NCBI RefSeq assembly: GCF_000210095.1
Contig: NC_021039.1
Location: forward strand, 1,046,880-1,110,879
Direction: 5' to 3'
From: Ruminococcus champanellensis 18P13 = JCM 17042
GTDB taxonomy: Bacteria; Bacillota; Clostridia; Oscillospirales; Ruminococcaceae
DNA: 64,000 nt
Under the pieces are notes generated by a model. The model was given only the letters and a program-made list of their open reading frames with translations, did not search any database and was not told the DNA's origin. Numbering within the stretch: position 1 is the first letter of the stretch; each line of letters starts with the position of its first letter. The position numbers and the translations under genes are program-made. Positions 32,946 through 39,694 of this stretch are shown here, piece by piece.

Positions 32946-33497
32946 ATGCTGAACGATCAGGCACGTGCAGTCTATGACTATATCAGACTGCGTACCGAAA
33001 CAGACATTCCGCCGTCCGTGCGGGAGATCTGCGCCGCACTTGGGATGAAATCCACTTCCACCGCACACCGTTACATCAATTTGTTGGTGGCGGATGGATA
33101 CCTGGAGAAATCAGGGAATCAAAACCGGGGAATCCGGCTCGCCGGAGGTCGGCCTTTGCGGATCCCGGTGGTATCCCGGCTGGATGGTACCCCGGAGCAG
33201 GCAGAAAGCTATGTTGCCTTTTATCCGCTGCCCCAGGGTGACACCCGATATGTGGCATGGCGGATGCCGGATGAGACCGGCTTGGCATACGGCATACAGC
33301 CAGGGGATCTGCTGGTGATCGGTCTGGGGACACCTCCGGCGCCGGACATGCTCTTGGTGTGTGCGGCAGAGGGAGAACCGGTGCTGACACGGGACACCAC
33401 AGGGGACTGTGTGGGCTTTGTGGCGGCAGTATGGCGCAGTATGCTTCCGGCACAAAATTTTTTTTCAGAACCCCTTGACAAAGCCGAGAGAACGTGA
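32946..33497 (+). CDS. LexA-like regulator lacking the self-cleavage residues
   Basis: 183 residues. The N-terminal winged helix (residues 1-66, QARAVYDYIRLRTETD, then PPSVREICAALGMKSTSTAHRY) is clearly LexA-like. The C-terminal part has the S24 fold signature GIQPGDLLVIG, but the catalytic Ser of the usual GDSM is not there (MPDETG at that place) and the catalytic Lys position reads PVLTR instead of a xVKR motif; the usual Ala-Gly scissile pair is also not seen. It should therefore not self-cleave and so should not respond to RecA as true LexA does. It is short of a good ribosome-binding site. Its 3' end carries the promoter of the T-box transcript. Confidence 0.82.
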   Translation: MLNDQARAVYDYIRLRTETDIPPSVREICAALGMKSTSTAHRYINLLVADGYLEKSGNQNRGIRLAGGRPLRIPVVSRLDGTPEQAESYVAFYPLPQGDTRYVAWRMPDETGLAYGIQPGDLLVIGLGTPPAPDMLLVCAAEGEPVLTRDTTGDCVGFVAAVWRSMLPAQNFFSEPLDKAERT

Positions 33498-33503
33498 TAT
33501 ACT
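33475..33503 (+). promoter_or_regulatory. Promoter of the T-box transcript
   Basis: TTGACA (33475-33480), 17-base spacer, TATACT (33498-33503) with extended TGA. The -35 lies inside the end of the LexA-like gene. Transcription should begin near 33510. Confidence 0.92.
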
Positions 33504-33509
33504 CATGTC

Positions 33510-33768
33510 AATGGCGATGACGAAGACTGCATCGGATATCATTTTGCGCAGAGAGCCGGCGGCTGGTGTAAGCCGGTGAAAATATACCGATTGCTGATCC
33601 CTTCCGAGCTGAAACCTGAACGGTGTAAACCAAGTAGGCGTTTCCGTTTTTGCTGCGTGAAGGCAATAGGCTTGTTGGAGCCGATGAGGGGCGCAATGCG
33701 CAATTTGAGTGGTACCGCGGGAACATATCTCGTCTCAAAGAACATGATCTTTGAGACGAGTTTTTTAT
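33510..33768 (+). promoter_or_regulatory. T-box leader, predicted isoleucine specifier
   Basis: All class I T-box parts are present: Stem I with the AG motif AGAGAGCCGG (33550-33559) and distal CTGGTG loop, the T-box sequence TGGTACCGCGGG (33710-33721), and a terminator of 12-bp arms (33729-33740 / 33749-33760) with six Ts. Stem I arms AUCGG (33531-33535) and CCGAU (33587-33591) pair, as do GAAG (33522-33525) and CUUC (33601-33604). The 9-base loop between them, 33592-33600, aligns position for position with the glyQS specifier loop and puts AUC (33597-33599, Ile) at the specifier. The UGGU in the T-box pairs with an ACCA tRNA end, fitting tRNA-Ile (A73). T-box presence is certain; the codon is inferred. 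Confidence 0.95.
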
Positions 33769-33814
33769 TTGTCTCAAAGGTGAACAATCAAATGCATAGA
33801 AAGGATGAAACGCA

Positions 33815-36127
33815 ATGGGAGCAAACATGGATCACGCAATCAAAGAGGTTGCAGAGCGTATTCGGGCTGTGCGGGAGGACGTGGGGCTTTCCGTAGAGGA
33901 AATGGCGAAGCGCACGGATGTATCCGTTGAGGAGTACAAGGCGCTGGAGGCAGGACAGAGTGACTTCAGCTTTACGTTTATTTACAAATGCGCCAAGGCA
34001 TGCGGCGTGGAGATCACGGATGTGATGGAAGGCGAAAGCCCCAAGGTAACCAGCTACACTGTGACAAGAGCCGGCAAGGGGCTGCCCATCGTGCGGCGTG
34101 AGGGCTTTGCCTATTACCGTCTGGCACCCCAGTTCCGTCACAAAATCAGTGAGCCCTTCTTTGTAAAGATCCCCTATTCCGAAGAAGCAATGGACAAGCC
34201 TTTGCATATGGCATCCCACGAGGGACAGGAATTTGATATCGTGGTCAAGGGCTGCATGAAGATCTATATCGGCGACCACAGCGAGATTCTCCACCCCGGC
34301 GACAGCATCTACTACGACAGCTCCACGCCCCACGATGAGGTTGCCATCGGCGGTGAGGACTGCGAGATCTACGCCATCGTTATGAACCCCAACGGTCAGG
34401 GAGGCGTGCCGGAGTATAAGGAGCATGTGCAGACCCGTGTGCTCACCAACGTGGACAAGGCTGGGCTGGTGCATCCGGTTGCAGAAAAGTTTGTGTCCAC
34501 CACTACGGATGAATTCGGGCATCTGACCGGTATTGAATACCACAACACCGACACCTTCAACTTTGGCTTTGACATCGTGGACAAGGTTGCGGAAAAGACT
34601 CCGGACAAGCTGGCAATGCTCCATGTGTCCAATGACTTTACAGAGCGCCGCTTTACCTTTGCGGATATGAAGCACTATTCCAATATGACCGCCAACTACT
34701 TCCGCTCCCTGGGCATCAAGAAGGGCGACCGGGTGATGCTGGTACTCAAGCGGCACTATCAGTTCTGGTTCTCTATCGTAGCTCTGCACAAGCTGGGTGC
34801 TATCGCAATCCCGGCAACCAACCAGCTGCTGGAGCACGATTATGTATATCGGTTTGATGCAGCAGGCGTCAGCGCCATTGTCTGCACCGGTGACGGGGAT
34901 GTAACCACCCACGTTGAGGGCGCTGTCAAGCAGTGCAAGTCCGTTAAGACCCTGATCTGCACCGGCGGACCTCGTCCGGGCTGGCATGATTTCGACGGAG
35001 AGCTTCCTGCATACAGCGACAAGTTCGAGCGGACGGAGGATACCTCCTGTGGTGATGACCCGATTCTGATGTTCTTCACTTCCGGCACCACCGGCTACCC
35101 GAAGATTGCAACCCACAGCCACAAGTATGGTCTGGGGCACTTCCTGACTGCAAAGTACTGGCAGAATGTAGATCCCAATGGTCTCCACTTCACCATTTCC
35201 GACACCGGTTGGGGCAAGGCACTCTGGGGTAAGCTGTACGGTCAGTGGATGAATGAAGCACCGGTATTCACCTATGACTTTGACCGGTTCGACGCAAACA
35301 AGATCCTGCCCATGTTCGCAAAATACCACATCACCACCTTCTGCGCACCGCCCACCATGTTCCGTTTCTTCATCAAGGAGGATCTGTCCAAGTTTGATCT
35401 GTCTTCTCTGAAGTATGCGGTGGTTGCCGGTGAGGCACTGAACCCGGAGGTATACAACCGGTTCCTGGAGGCTACGGGCATCAAGCTGATGGAGGGCTTT
35501 GGTCAGACTGAAACCACCCTGTCCATTGCCAACTTCGTAGGGGATTCCAATAAGGTCGGCTCCATGGGCAGACCCAGCCCCCTGTACGACATCGATATCG
35601 TGCTGCCGGACGGCACACCTGCAAAGCCCGGTGAGACTGGTGAGATCGTGATCCGCACCGACAAGAAGGTTCCCTGCGGCTTGTATCTGGGCTATTACAA
35701 CAACGAGGAAAAGACCAAGGAAGCATGGCACGATGGTGCTTATCACACCGGCGATACTGCATGGCGGGATGAGGACGGCTACTTCTGGTATGTGGGTCGT
35801 GTAGACGATCTGATCAAATCCTCCGGCTACCGGATCGGACCCTTCGAGATCGAAAGCGTTATCATGGAACTGCCCTATGTGCTGGAGTGTGCCATCACTG
35901 CTGCGCCGGACGAGATCCGTGGCCAGGTGGTAAAGGCGTCCATCGTTCTGACCAAGGGTACGGAGGCTTCTGAGGCTTTGAAGAAGGAGATCCAGAACTA
36001 CGTCAAGGAGCATACCGCTCCCTACAAGTATCCGAGAATCGTAGAATTTATGGAGGAGCTGCCCAAGACCATCAGCGGCAAGATCCGCCGTGTAGCACTG
36101 CGGGAAAGCAGCGAAAAGCAGAAATAA
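33815..36127 (+). CDS. XRE-cupin-acyl-CoA synthetase fusion protein
   Basis: 770 residues in three parts. Residues about 8-75 are an XRE helix-turn-helix (AERIRAVREDVGLSVEEMA). Residues about 115-195 are a cupin (GQEFDIVVKGCMKIYIGD, HPGDSIYYDSSTPHDEV). Residues about 220-765 are an AMP-forming acyl-CoA synthetase: P-loop FFTSGTTGYPK, GFGQTET, TGDTAW, GRVDDLIKSSGYRIGPFE, and the C-terminal acceptor Lys in SGKIRR. It should activate a carboxylic acid to acyl-CoA, with an attached regulator or ligand sensor. The ATG follows AAAGGA by 9 bases. Control by the T-box just upstream links it to an amino acid. The substrate is not visible from motifs; medium-chain, branched-chain or aryl acids are open. 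Confidence 0.92.
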   Translation: MGANMDHAIKEVAERIRAVREDVGLSVEEMAKRTDVSVEEYKALEAGQSDFSFTFIYKCAKACGVEITDVMEGESPKVTSYTVTRAGKGLPIVRREGFAYYRLAPQFRHKISEPFFVKIPYSEEAMDKPLHMASHEGQEFDIVVKGCMKIYIGDHSEILHPGDSIYYDSSTPHDEVAIGGEDCEIYAIVMNPNGQGGVPEYKEHVQTRVLTNVDKAGLVHPVAEKFVSTTTDEFGHLTGIEYHNTDTFNFGFDIVDKVAEKTPDKLAMLHVSNDFTERRFTFADMKHYSNMTANYFRSLGIKKGDRVMLVLKRHYQFWFSIVALHKLGAIAIPATNQLLEHDYVYRFDAAGVSAIVCTGDGDVTTHVEGAVKQCKSVKTLICTGGPRPGWHDFDGELPAYSDKFERTEDTSCGDDPILMFFTSGTTGYPKIATHSHKYGLGHFLTAKYWQNVDPNGLHFTISDTGWGKALWGKLYGQWMNEAPVFTYDFDRFDANKILPMFAKYHITTFCAPPTMFRFFIKEDLSKFDLSSLKYAVVAGEALNPEVYNRFLEATGIKLMEGFGQTETTLSIANFVGDSNKVGSMGRPSPLYDIDIVLPDGTPAKPGETGEIVIRTDKKVPCGLYLGYYNNEEKTKEAWHDGAYHTGDTAWRDEDGYFWYVGRVDDLIKSSGYRIGPFEIESVIMELPYVLECAITAAPDEIRGQVVKASIVLTKGTEASEALKKEIQNYVKEHTAPYKYPRIVEFMEELPKTISGKIRRVALRESSEKQK

Positions 36128-36140
36128 TACGGGTAATAAG

Positions 36141-36170
36141 AAAGCGGAGCATGTGCTCCGCTTTTTTTAT
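36141..36170 (+). terminator. Terminator after the acyl-CoA synthetase gene
   Basis: AAAGCGGAGCA (36141-36151) pairs with TGCTCCGCTTT (36154-36164), followed by TTTTAT. Confidence 0.92.
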
Positions 36171-37139
36171 TCAGGGCAAAGCCACCTGGCATGCATTGTG
36201 CAGTGCTGCCCCAAGGGCTTTGCCCTGCCAGCTGTCTGCCTGTGCCTGCGCCTTGTCGATGGCGGACAGTACCGCAATTTTCCGCATGCTCCACAGTGGG
36301 GCGATCAGCTTATTCCGATCACCGTCCCCGGTAATACGTTCGATGACGGTCTCCGGGGGCAGCACCTCCAGCTGCCGGAGGATCACGGACACATACTCCG
36401 CCTGGGACATGACGGAAAACCTGCCGGCATTATACCAGTCCGCCAGAGCCGTGCCCCGGATCACATGCAGCAGTTGTAGCTTTACTGCATCCGGATGCAG
36501 CAGCCCCACCTGCCGGGCGGATTCTACCATCTGCACAGGAGTTTCCCCCGGCAGTCCGTTAATGAGATGCACACAGGTGCGGATCCGCCGTTGGTGCAAC
36601 TGCTCCATGGCATTCGCAAAGATGGAAAAGGGGTAGCCCCGGTTGATGCGCCGGGCGGTATCGTCCATACAGGTCTGCAAGCCCAGTTCCACCGTCAGAT
36701 TTGTCCGGTGGGACAGCTCCTCCAGGTACGCCAGAACATCTGTGGGCAGGCAGTCGGGACGGGTGCCGATGGCCAATCCCATCACTGCCGGATGGGAAAG
36801 GGCAGGTTCGTACACCTGCCGGAGCCGTTCCACCGGGGCGTAGGTATTGGTATGCACCTGGAAATAGGCAATGACCCGTGGATCCGGATCCCTTTTCCGG
36901 ATCCGGGCAAGCTCCGCTTCCAGTTGCTCCGGGATAGGCATGGCGGCAGCATGGGTGAAATAGCCGCTGCCGCCGTCGCAGAATACGCAGCCACCTGTGC
37001 CGCAGGTGCCGTCCAGATTCGGGCAGGAAAAGCCCCCGTCCAGCACAGCTTTCCAGATGCGTCTGCCGTAGGTGTGTCGGTTGTGATGGGCAAGGGTGTG
37101 ATAGCGCTTATTGTCGTCAGAATAGGGGAAGGGGTTCAT
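36171..37139 (-). CDS. TIGR01212-family radical SAM protein (YtqA-like)
   Basis: 322 residues. The radical SAM cluster motif is within CPNLDGTCGTGGCVFC (about residues 34-49), the arrangement of TIGR01212 proteins, and YFQVHTNTYAP and VELGLQTCMDDTARRINRG follow. The biochemical role is not firmly known to me; related proteins have been linked to tRNA modification. The ATG at 37139 follows AAAGGAGC. The last 18 or so residues (QGKALGAALHNACQVALP) are encoded by a dispersed hairpin repeat, so the natural C-terminus may have been altered. A leader rich in inverted repeats precedes it. Confidence 0.9.
   Translation of the reverse strand: MNPFPYSDDNKRYHTLAHHNRHTYGRRIWKAVLDGGFSCPNLDGTCGTGGCVFCDGGSGYFTHAAAMPIPEQLEAELARIRKRDPDPRVIAYFQVHTNTYAPVERLRQVYEPALSHPAVMGLAIGTRPDCLPTDVLAYLEELSHRTNLTVELGLQTCMDDTARRINRGYPFSIFANAMEQLHQRRIRTCVHLINGLPGETPVQMVESARQVGLLHPDAVKLQLLHVIRGTALADWYNAGRFSVMSQAEYVSVILRQLEVLPPETVIERITGDGDRNKLIAPLWSMRKIAVLSAIDKAQAQADSWQGKALGAALHNACQVALP
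36174..36225. repeat. Dispersed hairpin repeat, copy C, inside a coding end
   Basis: Outer arms GGGCAAAGCC (36174-36183) and GGCTTTGCCC (36216-36225) are perfectly complementary over 10 bp. Inside is TTGTGCAGTGCTGCC, which resembles CTGTGCAGTGTTGCC of copy A. The element lies within the 3' end of the radical SAM gene. Confidence 0.5.
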
Positions 37140-37289
37140 GGCTTGCTCCTTTGACATCAAAATGCCGTCCGCAGAGAGGGTGGACTGCGGACGGCTGGAA
37201 CATTGCATATGCAATGGGGTTGTTAGTCTGTTCCGTACCGGCGTATCCGCTCCGGAACAGTGAAGGTTAGAAAGAAGTAGAGCACTTCG

Positions 37290-37336
37290 GCATACCGTGT
37301 AAAACTCGCCTGGCGGCTTTGCACGGCACAGATTGC
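37290..37336. repeat. Dispersed hairpin repeat, copy D
   Basis: Contains CGCCTGGCGGCTTTGC (37307-37322), identical to copy E at 56462-56477. Flanking CCGTG and CACGG pair to extend an imperfect hairpin. Confidence 0.6.
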
Positions 37337-37443
37337 GGAAACCGCTTTGCCTTGATTTCATGCTCTTAGTATACCGGCAGTTTGTGAAAGCTGTGCGAAA
37401 GCCCCATAAAAGCAGGATGAAAATCCGGCGATGCAGGACATGA

Positions 37444-37475
37444 AAAAGCGCCGCAGCATTCCACTGCGGCGCTTT
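37444..37475 (-). terminator. Terminator after fba
   Basis: AAAGCGCCGCAG (37445-37456) and CTGCGGCGCTTT (37464-37475) pair over 12 bp; on the minus strand the hairpin ends in CTTTTTC. Confidence 0.9.
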
Positions 37476-37490
37476 GGATGCAAAACCGGA

Positions 37491-38354
37491 TTAAGCCTTG
37501 CCGATGGAACCGAACAGCTCCATCTTTTCCTTTACGGTTGCCTTGATTGCTTCAAAGCCGGGAGCCAGCAGCTTTCTCGGGTCAAAGCCCTTGCCCTGCA
37601 GATCCTTGCCAGCTTCGATGTACTCTCTGGTAGCAGCCTGGAATGCCAGCTGGCACTCGGTGTTTACGTTGATCTTTGCAACGCCCAGGGAGATTGCCTT
37701 CTTGATCATGTCAGCCGGAATGCCGGTGCCGCCGTGGAGTACCAGAGGCATGTCGCCAACCTTTTCCTTTACAGCAGCCAGGGTCTCAAAGCTCAGACCA
37801 GGCCAGTTTGCAGGGTACTTGCCGTGGATATTGCCGATGCCGGCAGCCAGCATGGTAACGCCCAGGTCAGCGATTGCCTTGCACTCATCCGGATCTGCGC
37901 ACTCGCCGGCGCCGATGACGCCGTCCTCTTCGCCGCCGATGGAGCCAACCTCAGCTTCCAGGGACAGACCCAGTACGTCGCAGGTGTGAACCAGCTGTGT
38001 GGTCTTTTCAATGTTCTCAGCGATGGGGTAGTGAGAACCATCGAACATGATGGAGGAGAAGCCTGCGTTGATGCAAGCCTTTGCGCCCTCAAAAGAGCCG
38101 TGATCCAGGTGCAGCGCAACCGGAACGGTGATGTTCAGTTCCTTGAGCATGCCGTTTACCATGCCTACAACGGTACGGTAGCCGCACATATACTTACCTG
38201 CGCCCTCGGATACACCAAGGATGACAGGGGAATTTTGCTCCTGAGCGGTGAGCAGGATTGCCTTTGTCCACTCCAGATTATTGATGTTGAACTGACCGAC
38301 AGCGTACTTGCCGTCTCTTGCCTTGTTGAGCATTTCCTTTGCTGAAACCAACAT
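37491..38354 (-). CDS. fba: Class II fructose-bisphosphate aldolase
   Basis: 287 residues, the zinc-dependent form that splits fructose 1,6-bisphosphate in glycolysis. The motifs HLDHG, FDGSHYP, AEVGSIGGEEDG, IHGKY and VLHGGTGIP are all present, giving the zinc histidines and the substrate-binding loops. The ATG at 38354 follows GGAGG by 8 bases; seven codons earlier an in-frame ATG overlaps that site. Monocistronic, with its own promoter and terminator. Confidence 0.96.
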   Translation of the reverse strand: MLVSAKEMLNKARDGKYAVGQFNINNLEWTKAILLTAQEQNSPVILGVSEGAGKYMCGYRTVVGMVNGMLKELNITVPVALHLDHGSFEGAKACINAGFSSIMFDGSHYPIAENIEKTTQLVHTCDVLGLSLEAEVGSIGGEEDGVIGAGECADPDECKAIADLGVTMLAAGIGNIHGKYPANWPGLSFETLAAVKEKVGDMPLVLHGGTGIPADMIKKAISLGVAKINVNTECQLAFQAATREYIEAGKDLQGKGFDPRKLLAPGFEAIKATVKEKMELFGSIGKA

Positions 38355-38419
38355 ATTTGTGACCTCCAAATTCATTTTCGGCTCTGTGCAGACAGAGCTG
38401 TGAAATCTTTGCTCCTTCT

Positions 38420-38448
38420 ATTATAAACGATTCTGCGAAAAAATGCAA
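38420..38448 (-). promoter_or_regulatory. Promoter of fba
   Basis: Minus strand TTGCAT (38448-38443), 17-base spacer, TATAAT (38425-38420). A leader of about 60 bases follows with a small GCTCTGT/ACAGAGC hairpin. Confidence 0.88.
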
Positions 38449-38466
38449 GTCTTTTGTTTGCATATG

Positions 38467-39420
38467 CTACCGCTCCAGGGTTTCCGCCTCGCTGAAGAAT
38501 TTTTTCGCTGCCGCAGCTGCCCCATCCCGGCGCTCCATATCGATCCGATCCAGCATGGCACCGATGGTGGTGCCGCCAATGCTGCTTCGCATTTTGCCGC
38601 CCAGGCTTACATACATCATTTCCCCCTGGGTGTCCAGCATCAGCAGGATCCCGTCCGTTTCCGTTCCGTACAGCTTTTCAAACAGGGCGTCCGCAGCCTC
38701 CTGGCTGGCGTCCTCGCTGGTGCATACCACAGCGGTCAGCTTCTTGCTGGTGTACAACTGCTTTGCGGTATCCTCCAGATCGGCGATATCCGCCGGATCC
38801 ATGGCACCTGCCTGGTCGAATACATGGGCAGGGCATACTTCGGCAATGGTATCCAGCACAGTCTGCACCGCCTGTTGATAATCCGACACAGCCAGCATGG
38901 GGGAGATCCGGATCAGCAGCTCCGTGCGGACAGAATCTGTCAGAAATCTGCCGCAATCTCCGGACACATACAGGTAATCCTCTCCTGTGTCGTTGTTGAT
39001 GAGAAACAGCACGCCGCTGCTGTCCGCCGGGTACAGGGCTTCATAGTCTGCCTGGGCGTAGGCGGCAGGCTTCTGATCCCCCAGCTTCTGCACAATGTCA
39101 ATGGTCAGATTCAGATGATACTGCCTTGCGATCTTGGCGGCAGACTGGTTCAGACTGGTGCGCAGGGCTGTATCCAGTACCTTGTCCGGATCCAGGATAT
39201 GCTCCGTTTCCGGATCTACCTGTCCTAAGTCATGGGTCTGTACCGGCTCCTGGGTGGCCTCCTCCGTGGGAGGCTGCGTTTCTGCGCCGGCGGTGTCCTG
39301 CTGGGGCGCATCCTGGGATGCGGCAGGGGCACTGCTTTCTTCGTTTTCCACCTTCCGGCAGCCCTGCAATCCAGCCAGCAGCATGGCGCAGAGAATGCAT
39401 ACAATGGCAAATCGTTTCAT
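38467..39420 (-). CDS. Lipoprotein with two TPM-like domains
   Basis: 317 residues. A lipoprotein signal (hydrophobic core, LQGC lipobox with Cys21) is followed by an acidic, Thr/Gln/Pro-rich linker to about residue 70. Two regions resemble TPM (YgcG/Psb32) domains: about 80-190 (KIARQYHLNLTIDIVQKLG, GVLFLINNDTGEDYLYVSGD) and about 210-305 (YTSKKLTAVVCTSEDASQEA, GILLMLDTQGEMMYVSLGGK). Some TPM domains are phosphatases or assist membrane-complex repair; this protein's role is unknown. AAAGGAACC precedes the ATG at 39420. Confidence 0.8.
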   Translation of the reverse strand: MKRFAIVCILCAMLLAGLQGCRKVENEESSAPAASQDAPQQDTAGAETQPPTEEATQEPVQTHDLGQVDPETEHILDPDKVLDTALRTSLNQSAAKIARQYHLNLTIDIVQKLGDQKPAAYAQADYEALYPADSSGVLFLINNDTGEDYLYVSGDCGRFLTDSVRTELLIRISPMLAVSDYQQAVQTVLDTIAEVCPAHVFDQAGAMDPADIADLEDTAKQLYTSKKLTAVVCTSEDASQEAADALFEKLYGTETDGILLMLDTQGEMMYVSLGGKMRSSIGGTTIGAMLDRIDMERRDGAAAAAKKFFSEAETLER

Positions 39421-39478
39421 GTACAAGGTTCCTTTCTGTTCCGGCAGTCCGTATGGGCAACCGTGTTGTTCTGCTTCC

Positions 39479-39507
39479 ATTATAGCACGCCGGCGGTGGG
39501 ATTTCAA
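39479..39507 (-). promoter_or_regulatory. Promoter of the TPM lipoprotein gene
   Basis: Minus strand TTGAAA (39507-39502), 17-base spacer, TATAAT (39484-39479). Confidence 0.85.
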
Positions 39508-39534
39508 CCGGAAAAAGGGCACAGGCATAAGGAA

Positions 39535-39562
39535 GCCCGCAGCATCCGTAGACACTGCGGGC
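39535..39562 (-). terminator. Hairpin after the ABC operon
   Basis: GCCCGCAG (39535-39542) pairs with CTGCGGGC (39555-39562). On the minus strand the tail is TTCCTTAT, poor in Ts, so termination may be weak. Confidence 0.55.
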
Positions 39563-39580
39563 AAGGAGGAAAGCAATTGG

Positions 39581-39694
39581 TTATGGATGGACAATGCCCC
39601 AGAGCATCAGCGCTTCTTTGATCTCGTCCGGGGTCAGATGGCTGCCTTCGCTGCGAAGGTATGCATCCAAAGGTGTCAGATTACAGCATGGCAC
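39581..39694 (-). CDS. Possible small ORF or frameshifted tail of the ABC permease
   Basis: 37 codons from a GTG at 39694, in a different frame from the permease whose stop is at 39681-39683. It encodes LTPLDAYLRSEGSHLTPDEI, then KEALMLWGIVHP, which looks protein-like (helical, charged, no low-complexity bias). There is no ribosome-binding site. It might be the original C-terminus of the permease left out of frame by a small indel near CTGTAATCTG, or chance. Confidence 0.25.
   Translation of the reverse strand: MPCCNLTPLDAYLRSEGSHLTPDEIKEALMLWGIVHP

Larger units (their letters stand above)
37140..37490 (-). other. Inverted-repeat-rich leader region of the radical SAM gene
   Basis: On the minus strand, in order: a TATACT (37373-37368, weak -35), a dispersed hairpin (37336-37290), CTGTTCCG/CGGAACAG arms (37253-37260 / 37228-37235), a perfect 16-bp palindrome CATTGCATATGCAATG (37201-37216), and an 11-bp stem GCCGTCCGCAG/CTGCGGACGGC (37164-37195) followed by ATTTTG. 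The gene starts at 37139. No protein-coding signal is visible. The fba terminator is at the right edge. Confidence 0.55.

Noticed and set aside
33592-33606. TTC (Phe) or TCC (Ser) as the T-box specifier
   Set aside because: Both fall at or inside the lower Stem I helix in the pairing I derived; Ser also conflicts with the UGGU bulge. Phe is not fully excluded.
33788-36013. Long open frame antisense to the acyl-CoA synthetase gene
   Set aside because: It mirrors the real gene's codon bias, has no ribosome-binding site and no recognisable domain.
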